Below, piece by piece: positions 30,271-41,285 of a stretch of DNA of 64,000 nt (positions within the stretch are counted from its first letter, which is position 1; every line of letters begins with the position of its first letter). The notes beneath the pieces are model-generated. The model did not search any database, was not told the DNA's origin, and saw only the letters and a list, made by a program, of their open reading frames with translations. A program made the translations under genes and the position numbers. This DNA comes from Agromyces ramosus (GTDB taxonomy: Bacteria > Actinomycetota > Actinomycetes > Actinomycetales > Microbacteriaceae), in NCBI RefSeq assembly GCF_030817175.1, contig NZ_JAUSYY010000001.1:1736001-1800000 (forward strand), in the 5' to 3' direction.

Positions 30271-30810
30271 ATGCCGATTCACACCGCTGTCGCGACGCTC
30301 AACACCAACCACGGCCCGATCAAGGTCGACCTCTACGGGCACCACGCTCCGAAGACCGTGAAGAACTTCGTCGGCCTCGCGACCGGAGAGATCGAGTGGA
30401 CGCACCCGGCGACCGGCGAGAAGTCGAACGACCCGCTCTACGAGAACATCGTCTTCCACCGCATCATCCCCGGGTTCATGATCCAGGGCGGCGACCCGCT
30501 CGGACAGGGCACGGGCGGCCCCGGCTACCAGTTCGACGACGAGATCAACTCCGAGCTCGACTTCACCGAGCCCTACGTGCTCGCCATGGCGAACGCCGGC
30601 ATCCAGATGGGTCGCGGCACCAACGGATCGCAGTTCTTCATCACCGTGGGCCCCACCACGTGGCTGCAGGGCAAGCACACCATCTTCGGCAAGGTGACGG
30701 ATGCCGCCAGCCAGGCCGTGGTCGACAAGCTCGCGTCCGTTGCCACCGACGGTCGCGACCGGCCTCTCGAAGACGTCGTCCTCGAGAGCGTCACCGTCGA
30801 GCAGGTCTGA
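30271..30810 (+). CDS. Peptidyl-prolyl cis-trans isomerase (cyclophilin)
   Basis: 179-residue cytoplasmic cyclophilin that isomerises X-Pro bonds during folding; equivalent in position to mycobacterial ppiA (Rv0009). The catalytic core is clear: FHRIIPGFMIQGGDPLG, AMANAG, GSQFFIT, and HTIFGKV. It has no signal peptide. AAGGA lies close before the ATG. The rhomboid gene starts 7 bp after its stop, so they probably share a transcript. Confidence 0.95.
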   Translation: MPIHTAVATLNTNHGPIKVDLYGHHAPKTVKNFVGLATGEIEWTHPATGEKSNDPLYENIVFHRIIPGFMIQGGDPLGQGTGGPGYQFDDEINSELDFTEPYVLAMANAGIQMGRGTNGSQFFITVGPTTWLQGKHTIFGKVTDAASQAVVDKLASVATDGRDRPLEDVVLESVTVEQV

Positions 30811-30817
30811 TCCGTCG

Positions 30818-31684
30818 GTGAGCGACGCCGGGCCTGATCGCGCGAACTTCTGCTACCGGCATCCCGATCGGCAGAGCTTCATCCTGTGCCAGCGGTGCGG
30901 GCGCACGGTCTGCCCCGAGTGCCAAACCCAGGCACCCGTCGGGGTCATCTGCCCCGAGTGCATGCGTGAGCAGCGGGCCTCGGCGCCGCGTACCAAGCCG
31001 GCCGTCGTCACGCGCATGCGGTCGGCGACCGAGCGCGGCGCGCCGGTGGTGACGTATTCCCTCATCGGCATCACCGTGTTCGTCTACCTGCTGCAGTGGG
31101 TCATCCCAGGCCAGGTGGTCACCAATGAGCTGTTCTTCAGCCCGGTCTTCATGACCGAGCTGGCGTTCGAGCCCTGGCGCGCCCTCACGTCGGTGTTCCT
31201 CCACTCGACGTCGCTGATCTTCCACATCCTGCTGAACATGTACACGCTGTGGATATTCGGGCGACTGCTCGAGCCGATGCTCGGTCGCGCCCGATTCGTC
31301 GCGCTGTACCTGATCAGCGGGCTCGCGGGCTCGGTGGGCGTCGTGGCCTTCGCCGTGCCCAACTCGCCGGTGCTCGGGGCATCCGGTGCCATCTTCGGCC
31401 TCATGGGCGCGTTCGTGGTGATCCAGCGGCGACTCGGTGGCAACATGACGCAGCTGTACATCCTGCTCGCCATCAACCTCGCCATCGGGTTCATCCCGAA
31501 CGCGAACATCTCGTGGCAGGCGCACCTCGGCGGCCTCATCGGCGGCGCGCTCGTGGGCCTCATCCTCGTCGAGACGCGCGAGCGTTCGCGGCGGGGCGTG
31601 CAGATCGGCCTGCTCATCGGGCTGACCATCGCGCTCATCGCCATCGGCATCTTCGTCGCACGCTGGAAGATCGGTGCGTTCTGA
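30818..31684 (+). CDS. Rhomboid-family intramembrane serine protease with N-terminal zinc ribbon
   Basis: 288-residue membrane protease. An N-terminal cysteine/histidine-rich ribbon (CYRH...CQRCGRTVCPEC...ICPEC, residues about 11-50) is followed by six or seven TM helices. The catalytic dyad is visible as GASGAIFG (Ser189) and WQAHLGG (His236). The conserved extramembrane HILLNMYTLWIFG is also present. The GTG at 30818 lies 7 bp after the cyclophilin stop; a longer frame inside that gene is not credible. The substrate is unknown. The position corresponds to the rhomboid gene near gyrA in many Actinobacteria. Confidence 0.94.
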   Translation: MSDAGPDRANFCYRHPDRQSFILCQRCGRTVCPECQTQAPVGVICPECMREQRASAPRTKPAVVTRMRSATERGAPVVTYSLIGITVFVYLLQWVIPGQVVTNELFFSPVFMTELAFEPWRALTSVFLHSTSLIFHILLNMYTLWIFGRLLEPMLGRARFVALYLISGLAGSVGVVAFAVPNSPVLGASGAIFGLMGAFVVIQRRLGGNMTQLYILLAINLAIGFIPNANISWQAHLGGLIGGALVGLILVETRERSRRGVQIGLLIGLTIALIAIGIFVARWKIGAF

Positions 31685-31685
31685 G

Positions 31686-31786
31686 TTATCCACAGGACTC
31701 TCCACAGCTGGGGAGAGTTACACGCCTGTAGTTGTGGCCAGTTCAGGGGACACGGGCCGCAGCTGATTGTCGACACCTGTGGAAAA
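31686..31786. promoter_or_regulatory. DnaA-box cluster downstream of rhomboid gene
   Basis: TTATCCACA at 31686-31694 is a perfect DnaA box. CTCTCCACA (two mismatches) follows within 20 bp, and minus-strand TTTTCCACA (31786-31778, one mismatch) lies 84 bp further. The cluster is in a noncoding gap about 12 kb from oriC. Confidence 0.6.
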
Positions 31787-31820
31787 CCGCGCGTCGAACG
31801 CGGCGCCAGCGCCGGACATG

Positions 31821-31854
31821 CGAATGGGCGGATGCCGCAGCATCCGCCCATTCG
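31821..31854. terminator. Perfect hairpin between convergent rhomboid and crgA genes
   Basis: 15-bp perfect stem CGAATGGGCGGATGC/GCATCCGCCCATTCG with a CGCA loop. It lies 20 bp past the crgA stop and 137 bp past the rhomboid stop, so it can serve both strands. Confidence 0.8.
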
Positions 31855-31874
31855 TGCGTGTCAACCGGAGTCGG

Positions 31875-32114
31875 TCAGCGCCAGCGGGTGGTCATGAGGA
31901 AGCCGATGAAGGCGATGCCGAAGCCGATGAGGATGTTCCACGAGCCGAGATCGGCGATGGGGAAGCGACCCTGGCTCACGTAGAAGACGATGATCCAGGC
32001 GAGTCCGAGCAGCATGAAGCCGAACATGACGGGCTTGAACCACACGGGGTTCGGGGCCTCTTCGCCGCTCACCTGTTCTGCGCGCGCGGGCTTCGATGAT
32101 TTCGTACGTGCCAT
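31875..32114 (-). CDS. crgA: Cell division protein CrgA
   Basis: 79-residue membrane protein that coordinates FtsZ-ring and peptidoglycan synthesis in Actinobacteria. A basic N-terminus precedes NPVWFKPVMFGFMLLGLAWIIVFY (TM1, about residues 22-45) and WNILIGFGIAFIGFLMTTRW (TM2, about 59-78), the family layout. The start is 7 nt after TAGAAT (minus strand, 32127-32122), with no ribosome site, so it is probably leaderless. It is divergent from the sortase gene. Confidence 0.95.
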   Translation of the reverse strand: MARTKSSKPARAEQVSGEEAPNPVWFKPVMFGFMLLGLAWIIVFYVSQGRFPIADLGSWNILIGFGIAFIGFLMTTRWR

Positions 32115-32185
32115 GCGGGCGATTCTATCCGAGTGCGGCGGGCTCGCACACCGCGGCCGAAGATGCGCCGAGTAGAATCGCGGAT
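32115..32185. promoter_or_regulatory. Divergent leaderless promoters of crgA and sortase
   Basis: The 71-bp gap holds two identical hexamers, TAGAAT on the minus strand (32127-32122) and TAGAAT on the plus strand (32173-32178), each exactly 7 nt from its start codon. Confidence 0.6.
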
Positions 32186-32995
32186 ATGTCCGAGTCGCTG
32201 CCCGAAGCCCACCGCGCGCGCGGTCGCGGGCCGAGGGCGCCGCACGAACCAGGTGAGCACCCGCGAGTGAGTGTGGTGGGAGTGCTGGGCGAGCTGCTGC
32301 TCACGGCCGGCGTGCTCATCCTGCTGTTCCTCGGCTGGCAGCTCTGGTGGAACGACGCCATCATGGCCGGGCAGCAATCGAGCGCGGCATCCGACCTCAG
32401 CGCGAAGTGGACGGAAGAGGAGCGGGCCGCTCGCGGCGACGCGCCGCCCCCGGCGCCGGCCGATTACGGCGAACCACTCGTCGACACGACCCGGTACGAC
32501 AACGGCGACGCGTTCGCCGTCATGTACGTGCCACGCTTCGGCGAAGACAGCCAACGGAACATCGCCGAAGGCTACGGTCTCGACGTGCTCAACAGCTTCG
32601 ACCTCGGCGTGGGTCACTACCCCGACACGCAGATGCCGGGCGAGGTCGGCAACTTCGCCATCGCAGCGCACCGCAGCGCGTACGGCGGCGGCATGCACGA
32701 GATCGAGCAGCTGCAGCTCGGCGACGCGATCTACATCCAGACGAGGGACGGCTGGTACACCTACCGGTTCCGCGACTTCGAGTACGTCACGCCCGACACG
32801 GTCGATGTGCTCGCGGCAGTGCCTCACCATCCCGAATTACAGCCCACCGATCGCATCGTGACGCTCACGAGCTGCAACCCCCTGTATTCGACGGCCGAGC
32901 GCATCATCGCCTACGGCGTGCTCGAGTCGTGGCAGCCGATCGCCGCGGGCCCGCCGGCCGAGATCGCCCCCATCGTCGCAACCTGGGAGAGCTGA
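32186..32995 (+). CDS. Class E sortase
   Basis: 269-residue membrane-anchored transpeptidase that attaches surface proteins to the wall. The cytoplasmic N-terminus is polar; one TM helix spans about residues 33-50 (GELLLTAGVLILLFLGW), and the catalytic beta-barrel follows. His162 (AAHRSAYG), Cys230 (TLTSCNP) and Arg239 (AERIIAYG) form the expected triad. Class E is assigned from the TLTSCNP context and the locus beside crgA and the pabA-type gene, as in other Actinobacteria. The ATG is 7 nt after TAGAAT. A small TM protein gene begins 1 bp after its stop. Confidence 0.92.
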   Translation: MSESLPEAHRARGRGPRAPHEPGEHPRVSVVGVLGELLLTAGVLILLFLGWQLWWNDAIMAGQQSSAASDLSAKWTEEERAARGDAPPPAPADYGEPLVDTTRYDNGDAFAVMYVPRFGEDSQRNIAEGYGLDVLNSFDLGVGHYPDTQMPGEVGNFAIAAHRSAYGGGMHEIEQLQLGDAIYIQTRDGWYTYRFRDFEYVTPDTVDVLAAVPHHPELQPTDRIVTLTSCNPLYSTAERIIAYGVLESWQPIAAGPPAEIAPIVATWES

Positions 32996-32996
32996 C

Positions 32997-33152
32997 ATGT
33001 ACGGTGCCCTCTGGCGTGTACTGCCGGGCCCGGTGTGGCTGCGCATCATCCTGCTGTTGCTGCTCATCGCTGCCATGGTCTTCGCGCTGTTCACCTGGGT
33101 GTTCCCTTGGGTCGACGGCGTCCTCAATCCGATCAACGTCACGGTGGAGTGA
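32997..33152 (+). CDS. Small single-pass membrane protein (51 aa)
   Basis: 51-residue protein MYGALWRVLPGPVWLRIILL..., with one hydrophobic helix at about residues 14-36 and an extracellular-looking tail WVDGVLNPINVTVE. Its ATG lies 1 bp after the sortase stop and its stop directly abuts the next ATG, so it is embedded in a three-gene operon. Function unknown; a partner of the sortase is possible by context only. Confidence 0.8.
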   Translation: MYGALWRVLPGPVWLRIILLLLLIAAMVFALFTWVFPWVDGVLNPINVTVE

Positions 33153-33787
33153 ATGACCCGCGTCCTCGTCATCGACAACTACGACAGCTTCGTCTACACC
33201 CTGAACGGCTACCTCCAGGAACTCGGCGCTGAGACCGAGGTCGTGCGCAACGATGCGATCGCGGTTGCCGACGTGCCGTCGCGCATCGGCGAGTACGACG
33301 CGGTGCTCATCTCGCCCGGACCCGGCAAGCCGGCCGACGCGGGCGTCTCGATCCCCGTCGTGGAGGCGGCGCTCGCATCGGGCCAGCCGATCCTCGGCGT
33401 GTGCCTCGGGCATCAGGCGATCGCCGAGGCGTTCGGCGCCGTGGTCACCAACGCCGATGAGCTCATGCACGGCAAGACCTCGAGCATCACGCACGACCAG
33501 AGCGCGTTCTACGACGGCGTGCCGCAGCCGTTCACCGCGACCAGGTACCACTCGCTCGCGGTGGTCGACGGCACCGTGCCGTCGGAGCTGGTCATCACGA
33601 GCCGAACGCAGGGCGGCGTGATCATGGGCCTCCGACACGAGCGCGCGCCCATCTACGGGGTGCAGTTCCATCCCGAGTCCGTGCTCACCGAGGGGGGCTA
33701 CCGCATGCTCGGCAACTGGCTGGCGGTCGCCGGCCTGCCTGAAGCCCGCGAACGGGCGATGCACCTGAACCCGCTCGTGCGCACGAC

Positions 33788-33803
<16 letters not shown>
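33153..33803 (+). CDS. Aminodeoxychorismate/anthranilate synthase glutamine amidotransferase (component II)
   Basis: Class I glutamine amidotransferase (216 aa) that supplies ammonia for anthranilate or 4-amino-4-deoxychorismate synthesis. It starts TRVLVIDNYDSFVYTL. The nucleophile Cys84 is in GVCLGHQAI, and His173/Glu175 are in VQFHPESVL. It occupies the position of mycobacterial Rv0013 (trpG/pabA). No synthase subunit lies nearby, so tryptophan and folate roles cannot be separated. Its 3' end overlaps the convergent pknB by 16 nt. Confidence 0.92.
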
Positions 33804-35482
<1,679 letters not shown>

Positions 35483-35528
35483 TGCAGCTCCGTCCTCATG
35501 GTCGTCTCGTCTCAGCTCCGCCCCGTGC

Positions 35529-37208
35529 TCACTGTTCGATGGTCACCGAAGCGGCGGGCGAGAACGGTGAGTCGAATGGGCCGCAGAAGTAGCGGTACGT
35601 GACGTCGAACGGCTGCGTCCCCGCCTGCACGTTCACCGTCGTCGTTCCGGCCCCGACTGGGCTAGGCGGCGTGGCATCGCCGGTGACCGCCACCTCGTAG
35701 CCCGTGACCGACAGGCCTGAGGGGCAGCTCGCCGCCGGCCAGCTCACCTTGACGAGACCACCGGCAGCGACCTCGGCCGGGTCGACCGTGGGCGCTGCAC
35801 CCGGCGCACTCGGAGGGATGGGCGCGCCGAGATAGGTCAGCTCGATCGTCGTGCCCGGAGGAACGGGGCCGCTCGGGTTGACGTCGGAGACGGTGTTCGC
35901 GAGGGCCGGCTCGGTCGCGGCGGCACCCTCGACGCGGGTCGTGGGCAGGCCGAGGGCCTCGATCGCCGCGGCCGCTTCGTCGACGTTCATGCCGATGTAC
36001 GTATTGCGGTCGATCTGGATCGTCTCGGGTGCGTCGCTCGTGGGGGCGACGCTCGGCGACGAGGGCGGCGGGCTAGCGGGAGTCGACCGAGTCGCCGGCG
36101 AGCCCGCTGACGACGATGGCGACCCGTTGTTGCCCGAGTTCAGCGCGAGCGCGATGATCGTGCCGATGAGCACGATCGCCAGGATCGCGATGAGCACGAT
36201 CAGCGGCCACGTCCACGGGCTGCGCTTCTTCGGCTCGGGCTCGTCGACGACCGTCTCGGTCGTCATGCCCCCCGCCGATGGCAACACCGTGGTCGCGGCG
36301 GTGGCACCCTGCTGCGGCATGAGCATCGTCGCGGCGGTGGCGCCGGCCGCGCCCAGGACGGCGGGCACGGCAGCGGCAGCGGCCTGCACGTCGCCGCGAC
36401 GCAGGGCCGTTGCGGCTCGGGCGAGGTGCGCTGCCGAGGGCGGACGGTCGGCAGGGTTCTTCGCGATGCACGCGTACACGAGGTTGCGCACGGGCTCGGA
36501 AACGGTGACCGGGAGATCGGGCGGCGTCTCGTTGATCTGGGCCATCGCGATGGCGACCTGCGACTCACCCGTGAAGGGGCGGCGGCCGGCGAGCGCCTCG
36601 TAGGCGACGATGCCGAGGGAGTAGATGTCGGTCGTCGGCGACGCGGGGTGGCCCGAGGCCTGCTCGGGTGAGAGGTACTGCACCGTGCCCATCACCTGGC
36701 CGGTTGCCGTGAGGGGTACCTGGTCGGCGATGCGTGCGATGCCGAAGTCGGTGATCTTCACCCGCCCGTCGGGGGTGATGAGGAGGTTGCCGGGCTTGAT
36801 GTCGCGGTGCACGAGGCCTGCGGCGTGCGCCGCCTGCAGGGCCGCGGCGGTCTGCGCGACGATGTCGAGGACCTTGTCGGTCGAGAGCACGTGCTCGCGC
36901 TCGAGGATCGTCGAGAGCGCTTCGCCGGGCACGAGCTCCATGACGAGATAGGCGCTGCCCTCCTCCTCGCCGTAGTCGAAGACGTTGGCGATGCCCTCGT
37001 GGTTCACGAGGGCGGCATGGCGCGCTTCGGCGCGGAAGCGCTCGAGGAAGCCGGGGTCGCCGAGGTACTCGTCTTTCAAGATCTTGATGGCGACCTGTCG
37101 GCCGATCACGAGGTCGGTGGCTGCCCACACCTCGCCCATCCCGCCGATCGCGATGCGGGATTGCAGTTCGTAGCGCCCCCCGAAGGTGAGCCCTGCGCTC
37201 GGTCTCAT
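35529..37208 (-). CDS. pknA: Serine/threonine protein kinase PknA-like, with PASTA and Cys-containing ectodomain
   Basis: 559-residue receptor kinase. Kinase features: [44 protein letters not shown], and YLSPEQA. A TM helix spans about 333-356 ([22 protein letters not shown]). Outside lie a Ser/Pro linker, one PASTA-like repeat ([17 protein letters not shown]...GTTIELTYL), and a terminal beta-rich domain with [19 protein letters not shown] and a second Cys in YFCGPF, resembling fibronectin type III. Mycobacterial PknA has no PASTA domain. Its ATG overlaps the pbpA stop (ATGA), so it is translationally coupled. Confidence 0.94.
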   Translation of the reverse strand: MRPSAGLTFGGRYELQSRIAIGGMGEVWAATDLVIGRQVAIKILKDEYLGDPGFLERFRAEARHAALVNHEGIANVFDYGEEEGSAYLVMELVPGEALSTILEREHVLSTDKVLDIVAQTAAALQAAHAAGLVHRDIKPGNLLITPDGRVKITDFGIARIADQVPLTATGQVMGTVQYLSPEQASGHPASPTTDIYSLGIVAYEALAGRRPFTGESQVAIAMAQINETPPDLPVTVSEPVRNLVYACIAKNPADRPPSAAHLARAATALRRGDVQAAAAAVPAVLGAAGATAATMLMPQQGATAATTVLPSAGGMTTETVVDEPEPKKRSPWTWPLIVLIAILAIVLIGTIIALALNSGNNGSPSSSAGSPATRSTPASPPPSSPSVAPTSDAPETIQIDRNTYIGMNVDEAAAAIEALGLPTTRVEGAAATEPALANTVSDVNPSGPVPPGTTIELTYLGAPIPPSAPGAAPTVDPAEVAAGGLVKVSWPAASCPSGLSVTGYEVAVTGDATPPSPVGAGTTTVNVQAGTQPFDVTYRYFCGPFDSPFSPAASVTIEQ

Positions 37209-38662
37209 TTGTTCAGCACCGCCTCTAGTACCTGCTTTGCGACGGGTGCGGCGATGAGATTGCCGTACCCCTCCTGACCAAGTCCCCCGCCGTCTTCCAC
37301 GAGTACCGTGATTGCATACTGAGGGTCGTCGGCGGGGGCAAAACCTGTGAACCAGAGAGTGTACGGGTCACTCTCGCCGTTCTCTGCTGTACCCGTCTTA
37401 CCGGCCACGCTGACGCCGTCTATTCTTGCATTACTCGCGGCCCCGTTTTCGACGCCGTTGACCATCATCTGCACCATCGTGTTCGCCGTCTCCTCGCTGA
37501 TCGCGCGGCCGAACTCCCTCGGCTCGAACTCCTGCAACGGAGCGAAGTCGGGGGCCGTGATCTCGTCGACGAGATTCGGGTGGAGCACGATGCCGCCGTT
37601 CGCGATCGCCGCCGACACCATGGCCATCTGCATCGGTGTGGCGCGAAGCCCCTCGCCCTGGCCGAAGGCGCTGAGCCCGGTCTGCGGCTCGTCGAGCACG
37701 CGCGGGTAGGTGCTCACCTCGGTGGCGGTGGGGATCTCGAACTCGGAGTTGAACCCGAACTTCTCCGCCTGCTCGCGGATCGCCGTGTCACCGAGCTCCA
37801 TGCCCAGCTCGGCCATCGGGATGTTGCACGAGAGTCGCAGGGCGTCGGCGAGCGTCACCACGGCGCCCGGCCCGCACGTGCCGCCGCCGGAATTGCGAAC
37901 GATCGTGTCGGTGCCGGGCAGCTGGAGGGTCGGCGGATTCGGGAACGTCGACTCGGGAGTGTACCGGCCGGACTCGAGCGCCGCCGCGACGACGACGAGC
38001 TTGAAGGTGGATCCGGGCGGATTCATGTCGCCACCGGTCGCCCGGTTGAACAGCGGGTCCGTCGGATCAGCGAGGAGCCCCTCGTACGTCGCCTGCACCT
38101 GGGCGCTGTCGTGCACCACGAGTGCGTTGGGGTCGTAGGTGGGCTTCGTGACCATCGCGAGAATGCGTCCGGTCGACGGCTCGCTGACGTAGACCGCGCC
38201 GGCGTAGTCGCCGAGCGCGTCCCACGCGGCTTGCTGGAGCACCGGGTCGATGGCGACGTCGACGGATGCCCCCATCGGGTCCTGCCCGGAGATCAGCCGG
38301 TTGATCTGGTCGAAGAACTGGCTCGAGGACTGCCCGCTCAGGTAGTCGTTCAAGGATCGCTCGAGCCCGGTCGCCTCGCCGTTCACGGGGATGTAGCCCG
38401 TGAGCCCCGCGTAGAGCGGGCCATTCGCGTAGATGCGCTGGAATTTGTAGTTGTCGTCGGACGGCTGGGAGTAGGCGATCGGCTCGCCGCCGACGAGGAT
38501 CGGTCCCCGCTCCACCGAGTAGCTCTCGAAGAGCGTGCGGGAGTTGCGAGGATCGGCCGACAGCGCCTCGGCCTGCACGTACTGGATGATCGTCGACGAG
38601 ACGAACAGGGTGACGAACATGAGGAGCGCGAGGATCGAGACCCGCTTGAGTTCACGATTCAT
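37205..38662 (-). CDS. pbpA: Penicillin-binding protein A (class B transpeptidase)
   Basis: Cross-links peptidoglycan with its partner SEDS glycosyltransferase. The 485-residue protein has an N-terminal anchor (about 8-29), a dimerisation region, and the transpeptidase domain with active-site Ser218 in STFK (218-221), SCN (278-280) and KTG (422-424). The start at 38662 overlaps the rodA stop by 4 nt. It is equivalent to mycobacterial PbpA (Rv0016c), a known substrate of PknB. Confidence 0.96.
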   Translation of the reverse strand: MNRELKRVSILALLMFVTLFVSSTIIQYVQAEALSADPRNSRTLFESYSVERGPILVGGEPIAYSQPSDDNYKFQRIYANGPLYAGLTGYIPVNGEATGLERSLNDYLSGQSSSQFFDQINRLISGQDPMGASVDVAIDPVLQQAAWDALGDYAGAVYVSEPSTGRILAMVTKPTYDPNALVVHDSAQVQATYEGLLADPTDPLFNRATGGDMNPPGSTFKLVVVAAALESGRYTPESTFPNPPTLQLPGTDTIVRNSGGGTCGPGAVVTLADALRLSCNIPMAELGMELGDTAIREQAEKFGFNSEFEIPTATEVSTYPRVLDEPQTGLSAFGQGEGLRATPMQMAMVSAAIANGGIVLHPNLVDEITAPDFAPLQEFEPREFGRAISEETANTMVQMMVNGVENGAASNARIDGVSVAGKTGTAENGESDPYTLWFTGFAPADDPQYAITVLVEDGGGLGQEGYGNLIAAPVAKQVLEAVLNK

Positions 38663-40059
38663 CCGTCGATCACCAGCCTCGGATGGTTGCGGACGGTATC
38701 GGACAGGCGCAGCAGCAACGCCACGATGATCCAGTTCGCCACGAGCGACGAGCCGCCCGCGGCGAGGAACGGGGTGGTGAGGCCGGTGAGCGGGATGACC
38801 CGCGTCACGCCGCCGACCACGATGAACACCTGCAGTGCCACGACGAAGGCGAGGCCCACGCCGAGGAGCTTGCCGAAGTCGTCCTGGCCCGCGAATCCGA
38901 TGCGGAATCCCCGCGCGACGAACAGCAGGTAGAGCGCGAGGATCGCGAAGATGCCGGCGAGCCCGAGTTCTTCGCCGAGACTCGCGATGATGTAGTCGCT
39001 CTGCGGTACGGGAGTGATGTCCGGCCGCCCCTGCCCCCAGCCCGTGCCGATGAGCCCGCCGTTGGCGAGCCCGAAGAGACCCTGCACGACCTGGTAGCTG
39101 CCGCCGAACTCCTGGTCGAACCGCTCGGCGTTGAAGGGGTCGAGCCAGTTCGCGAAGCGATTGCCCACGTAGTCGAGGGTCTGGCTCGCGATGATGGCAC
39201 CGCCGAGGAACAGGCTCAGGCCGAGCACGACCCACGAGAGCCGGCTCGTTGCCACGTAGAGCATCACGAGGAAGAGCCCGAAGTACAGGAGTGCGGTGCC
39301 GAGGTCCCGCTGGAACACGATGACGGCCATCGACAACGCCCAGACCACGACCAGCGGGCCGAGGTCGCGGGCCCGGGGGAACTGCATGCCGAGGAACTTC
39401 GTGCCGACCATCGACAGGGAGTCGCGGTTGCGCACGAGGTAGCCCGCGAAGAACACGGCGAGGGCGATCTTCGCGATCTCGCCGGGCTGGAAGGTGGCGA
39501 TATCGCCGAATCCGATCCACACGCGGGCACCGCCCAGCTCGCGGCCGATGCCGGGCACGAGGGGGAGCAGCAGCAGCACGATCGCCACGAGACCCGCGAG
39601 GTAGGTGTAGCGGAACAGCACGCGGTGGTTGCGGATGACGACGATCGTCGCGATCGCGCAGATGATCGCGATGGCGCTCCACGCGATCTGCCGAACCGCG
39701 GCGCTCTCCCAGCCGACGTCGCCCTCGGCGATGTCGATGCGGTAGATCATCGCGATGCCGAGCCCGTTGAGCACGGTGGCGATGGGCAGCAGGAACGGGT
39801 CGGCGTCGCGGGCGACGAAGCGCATGGCGATGTGCAGGCCATAGACGAGCGCCGAGAGGCCGGCGCCGAGCAGCACGAGCTGCGTGTCGACGCGTCCGAG
39901 TGCCCCGAGCTGCACGAGCACGATCGCGCCGGCGTTGATGAAGCAGGCCACGAGCAGCAGCCAGAACTCGAGATTGCGCAGCCGCTGCGGCATCCGGATG
40001 CGTCGGACGCCGGTTGGGGGCGTGCCGGTGGCGACCGGCGTGCCGGTCAGGTCACTCAA
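38659..40059 (-). CDS. rodA: FtsW/RodA/SpoVE family peptidoglycan glycosyltransferase (SEDS)
   Basis: 466-residue polytopic SEDS protein that polymerises lipid II. About ten to twelve TM helices are visible, with conserved QPGEIAKI, FQRDLGTALL, and SDYIIASLGEELGL. RodA is preferred over FtsW because the gene lies with pbpA and the kinases, as Rv0017c does. The start is TTG at 40059, set by GGAGG 6 nt upstream; it overlaps the pstP end by 8 nt. Confidence 0.95.
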   Translation of the reverse strand: MSDLTGTPVATGTPPTGVRRIRMPQRLRNLEFWLLLVACFINAGAIVLVQLGALGRVDTQLVLLGAGLSALVYGLHIAMRFVARDADPFLLPIATVLNGLGIAMIYRIDIAEGDVGWESAAVRQIAWSAIAIICAIATIVVIRNHRVLFRYTYLAGLVAIVLLLLPLVPGIGRELGGARVWIGFGDIATFQPGEIAKIALAVFFAGYLVRNRDSLSMVGTKFLGMQFPRARDLGPLVVVWALSMAVIVFQRDLGTALLYFGLFLVMLYVATSRLSWVVLGLSLFLGGAIIASQTLDYVGNRFANWLDPFNAERFDQEFGGSYQVVQGLFGLANGGLIGTGWGQGRPDITPVPQSDYIIASLGEELGLAGIFAILALYLLFVARGFRIGFAGQDDFGKLLGVGLAFVVALQVFIVVGGVTRVIPLTGLTTPFLAAGGSSLVANWIIVALLLRLSDTVRNHPRLVIDG

Positions 40060-41281
40060 GGGAGTCCTCCAGTCGTTGCACGATGCGGTAGGCCTCGGAG
40101 AACGATCCCGCGCTGATCGTCTGCTCCACCCGCTGCTGGTCGTACGTGCGGAGGTCGGCCACGTCGACGTCGGTCTCGGTGTGCAGTTCGTGCAGCGACA
40201 TCGGGCCCAGGTTCTGCTGGATGCCCTGGAAGATGGCGACTCGCCCGTTCGACTCGCCGACGTAGTAGCGGGTCTGCGTCCACTGGTAGCCGAGCACGAA
40301 CACGGCGACGATGGCCGCGATGAGCAGCACGATCCAGAACGTCCACACGAAGCGGCGCCGTCGGCGTCGGCGCGCGTCCTCTTCGATCAGCTCGTCGAAG
40401 TAGTCGGCCGAGTCGGGCTCGAAATGCGTCTCCTGCACGGGGTGCGGCCGGAAGGGGGTGAGGCGGATGCCGCGGGCGCGCACCGGCTCGAGCTGGCCGA
40501 TCGCGAGCGGCGCCGCCGCGGAGCCGACGATCAGCGGCGGCGTCGCCGGTGCCGGCGGCTCGCCGATGTCGACGACGACCACGGTCACGTTGTCGGGGGC
40601 GCCGCCGTCGAGCGACGCCTTCACGAGCCGGTCGGCCACCTGCTTCGCGCCGGCGTCGGCCGACATGAGCTCGAGGATCTCGTCGAACGCGACGACCCCG
40701 GAGAGCCCGTCGGAACAGAGCATCCAGCGATCGCCCGCTCGGGTGTCGAGCACCATCGAGTCGATCTCGGGCGACGCCTCGACATCGCCCAGGACTCGCA
40801 TCAGCACCGAGCGCCGGGGGTGCACCATCGCCTCCTCGGCGGTGATGCGTCCGGCGTCGACGAGTCGCTGCACGAAGGTGTGGTCGGTCGAGATTTGGCT
40901 CAACTCGCCCGAGCGAAGCAGGTAGATGCGCGAATCGCCGATGTGCGAGATGACCACGCGGTCGCCCTGCAGGATCATCGCGCTCACCGTGGTGCCCATG
41001 CCGGTGAGCTCGGAGTGGTCGGCGACGGTCGCCGCGAGCTGGCGGTTCGCCGCGACGAGTGCGCCCTCGAGAGCGGCGGCCGCCTCGGTCGTGCTGTCGT
41101 AGTCGGAGTCGGCCTCGGCGATGCGGCGGGTCGCTATCGCACTCGCGACATCGCCGCCGGCGTGGCCGCCCATGCCGTCGGCGACGAGGAACAACGTGCG
41201 GCCGGCATAACCGGAATCCTGGTTGTTCGAGCGGATCCGGCCGACGTGCGAGACCGCGGCGCTCGCCTTGACAGTCGCCAC
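40052..41281 (-). CDS. pstP: PP2C-family serine/threonine phosphatase PstP
   Basis: Dephosphorylates PknA/PknB and their targets. The cytoplasmic PP2C domain fills residues about 5-240, with metal-binding motifs NQDSGY, VADGMGGHAGG, GDSRIYLL, CSDGLSGV and GGAPDNVTVVVVD. A juxtamembrane RRRRRR stretch, a TM helix (about 317-338) and a short extracellular tail follow. 409 aa against about 510 in mycobacteria, the difference lying outside the catalytic domain. The GTG start lies 4 bp after the fhaB stop. Confidence 0.95.
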   Translation of the reverse strand: MATVKASAAVSHVGRIRSNNQDSGYAGRTLFLVADGMGGHAGGDVASAIATRRIAEADSDYDSTTEAAAALEGALVAANRQLAATVADHSELTGMGTTVSAMILQGDRVVISHIGDSRIYLLRSGELSQISTDHTFVQRLVDAGRITAEEAMVHPRRSVLMRVLGDVEASPEIDSMVLDTRAGDRWMLCSDGLSGVVAFDEILELMSADAGAKQVADRLVKASLDGGAPDNVTVVVVDIGEPPAPATPPLIVGSAAAPLAIGQLEPVRARGIRLTPFRPHPVQETHFEPDSADYFDELIEEDARRRRRRRFVWTFWIVLLIAAIVAVFVLGYQWTQTRYYVGESNGRVAIFQGIQQNLGPMSLHELHTETDVDVADLRTYDQQRVEQTISAGSFSEAYRIVQRLEDSLE

Positions 41282-41285
41282 CGGG

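Noticed and set aside
37205..39682. 825-aa reading of PbpA
   Set aside because: The N-terminal third is an out-of-frame shadow of rodA; the true start is 38662.
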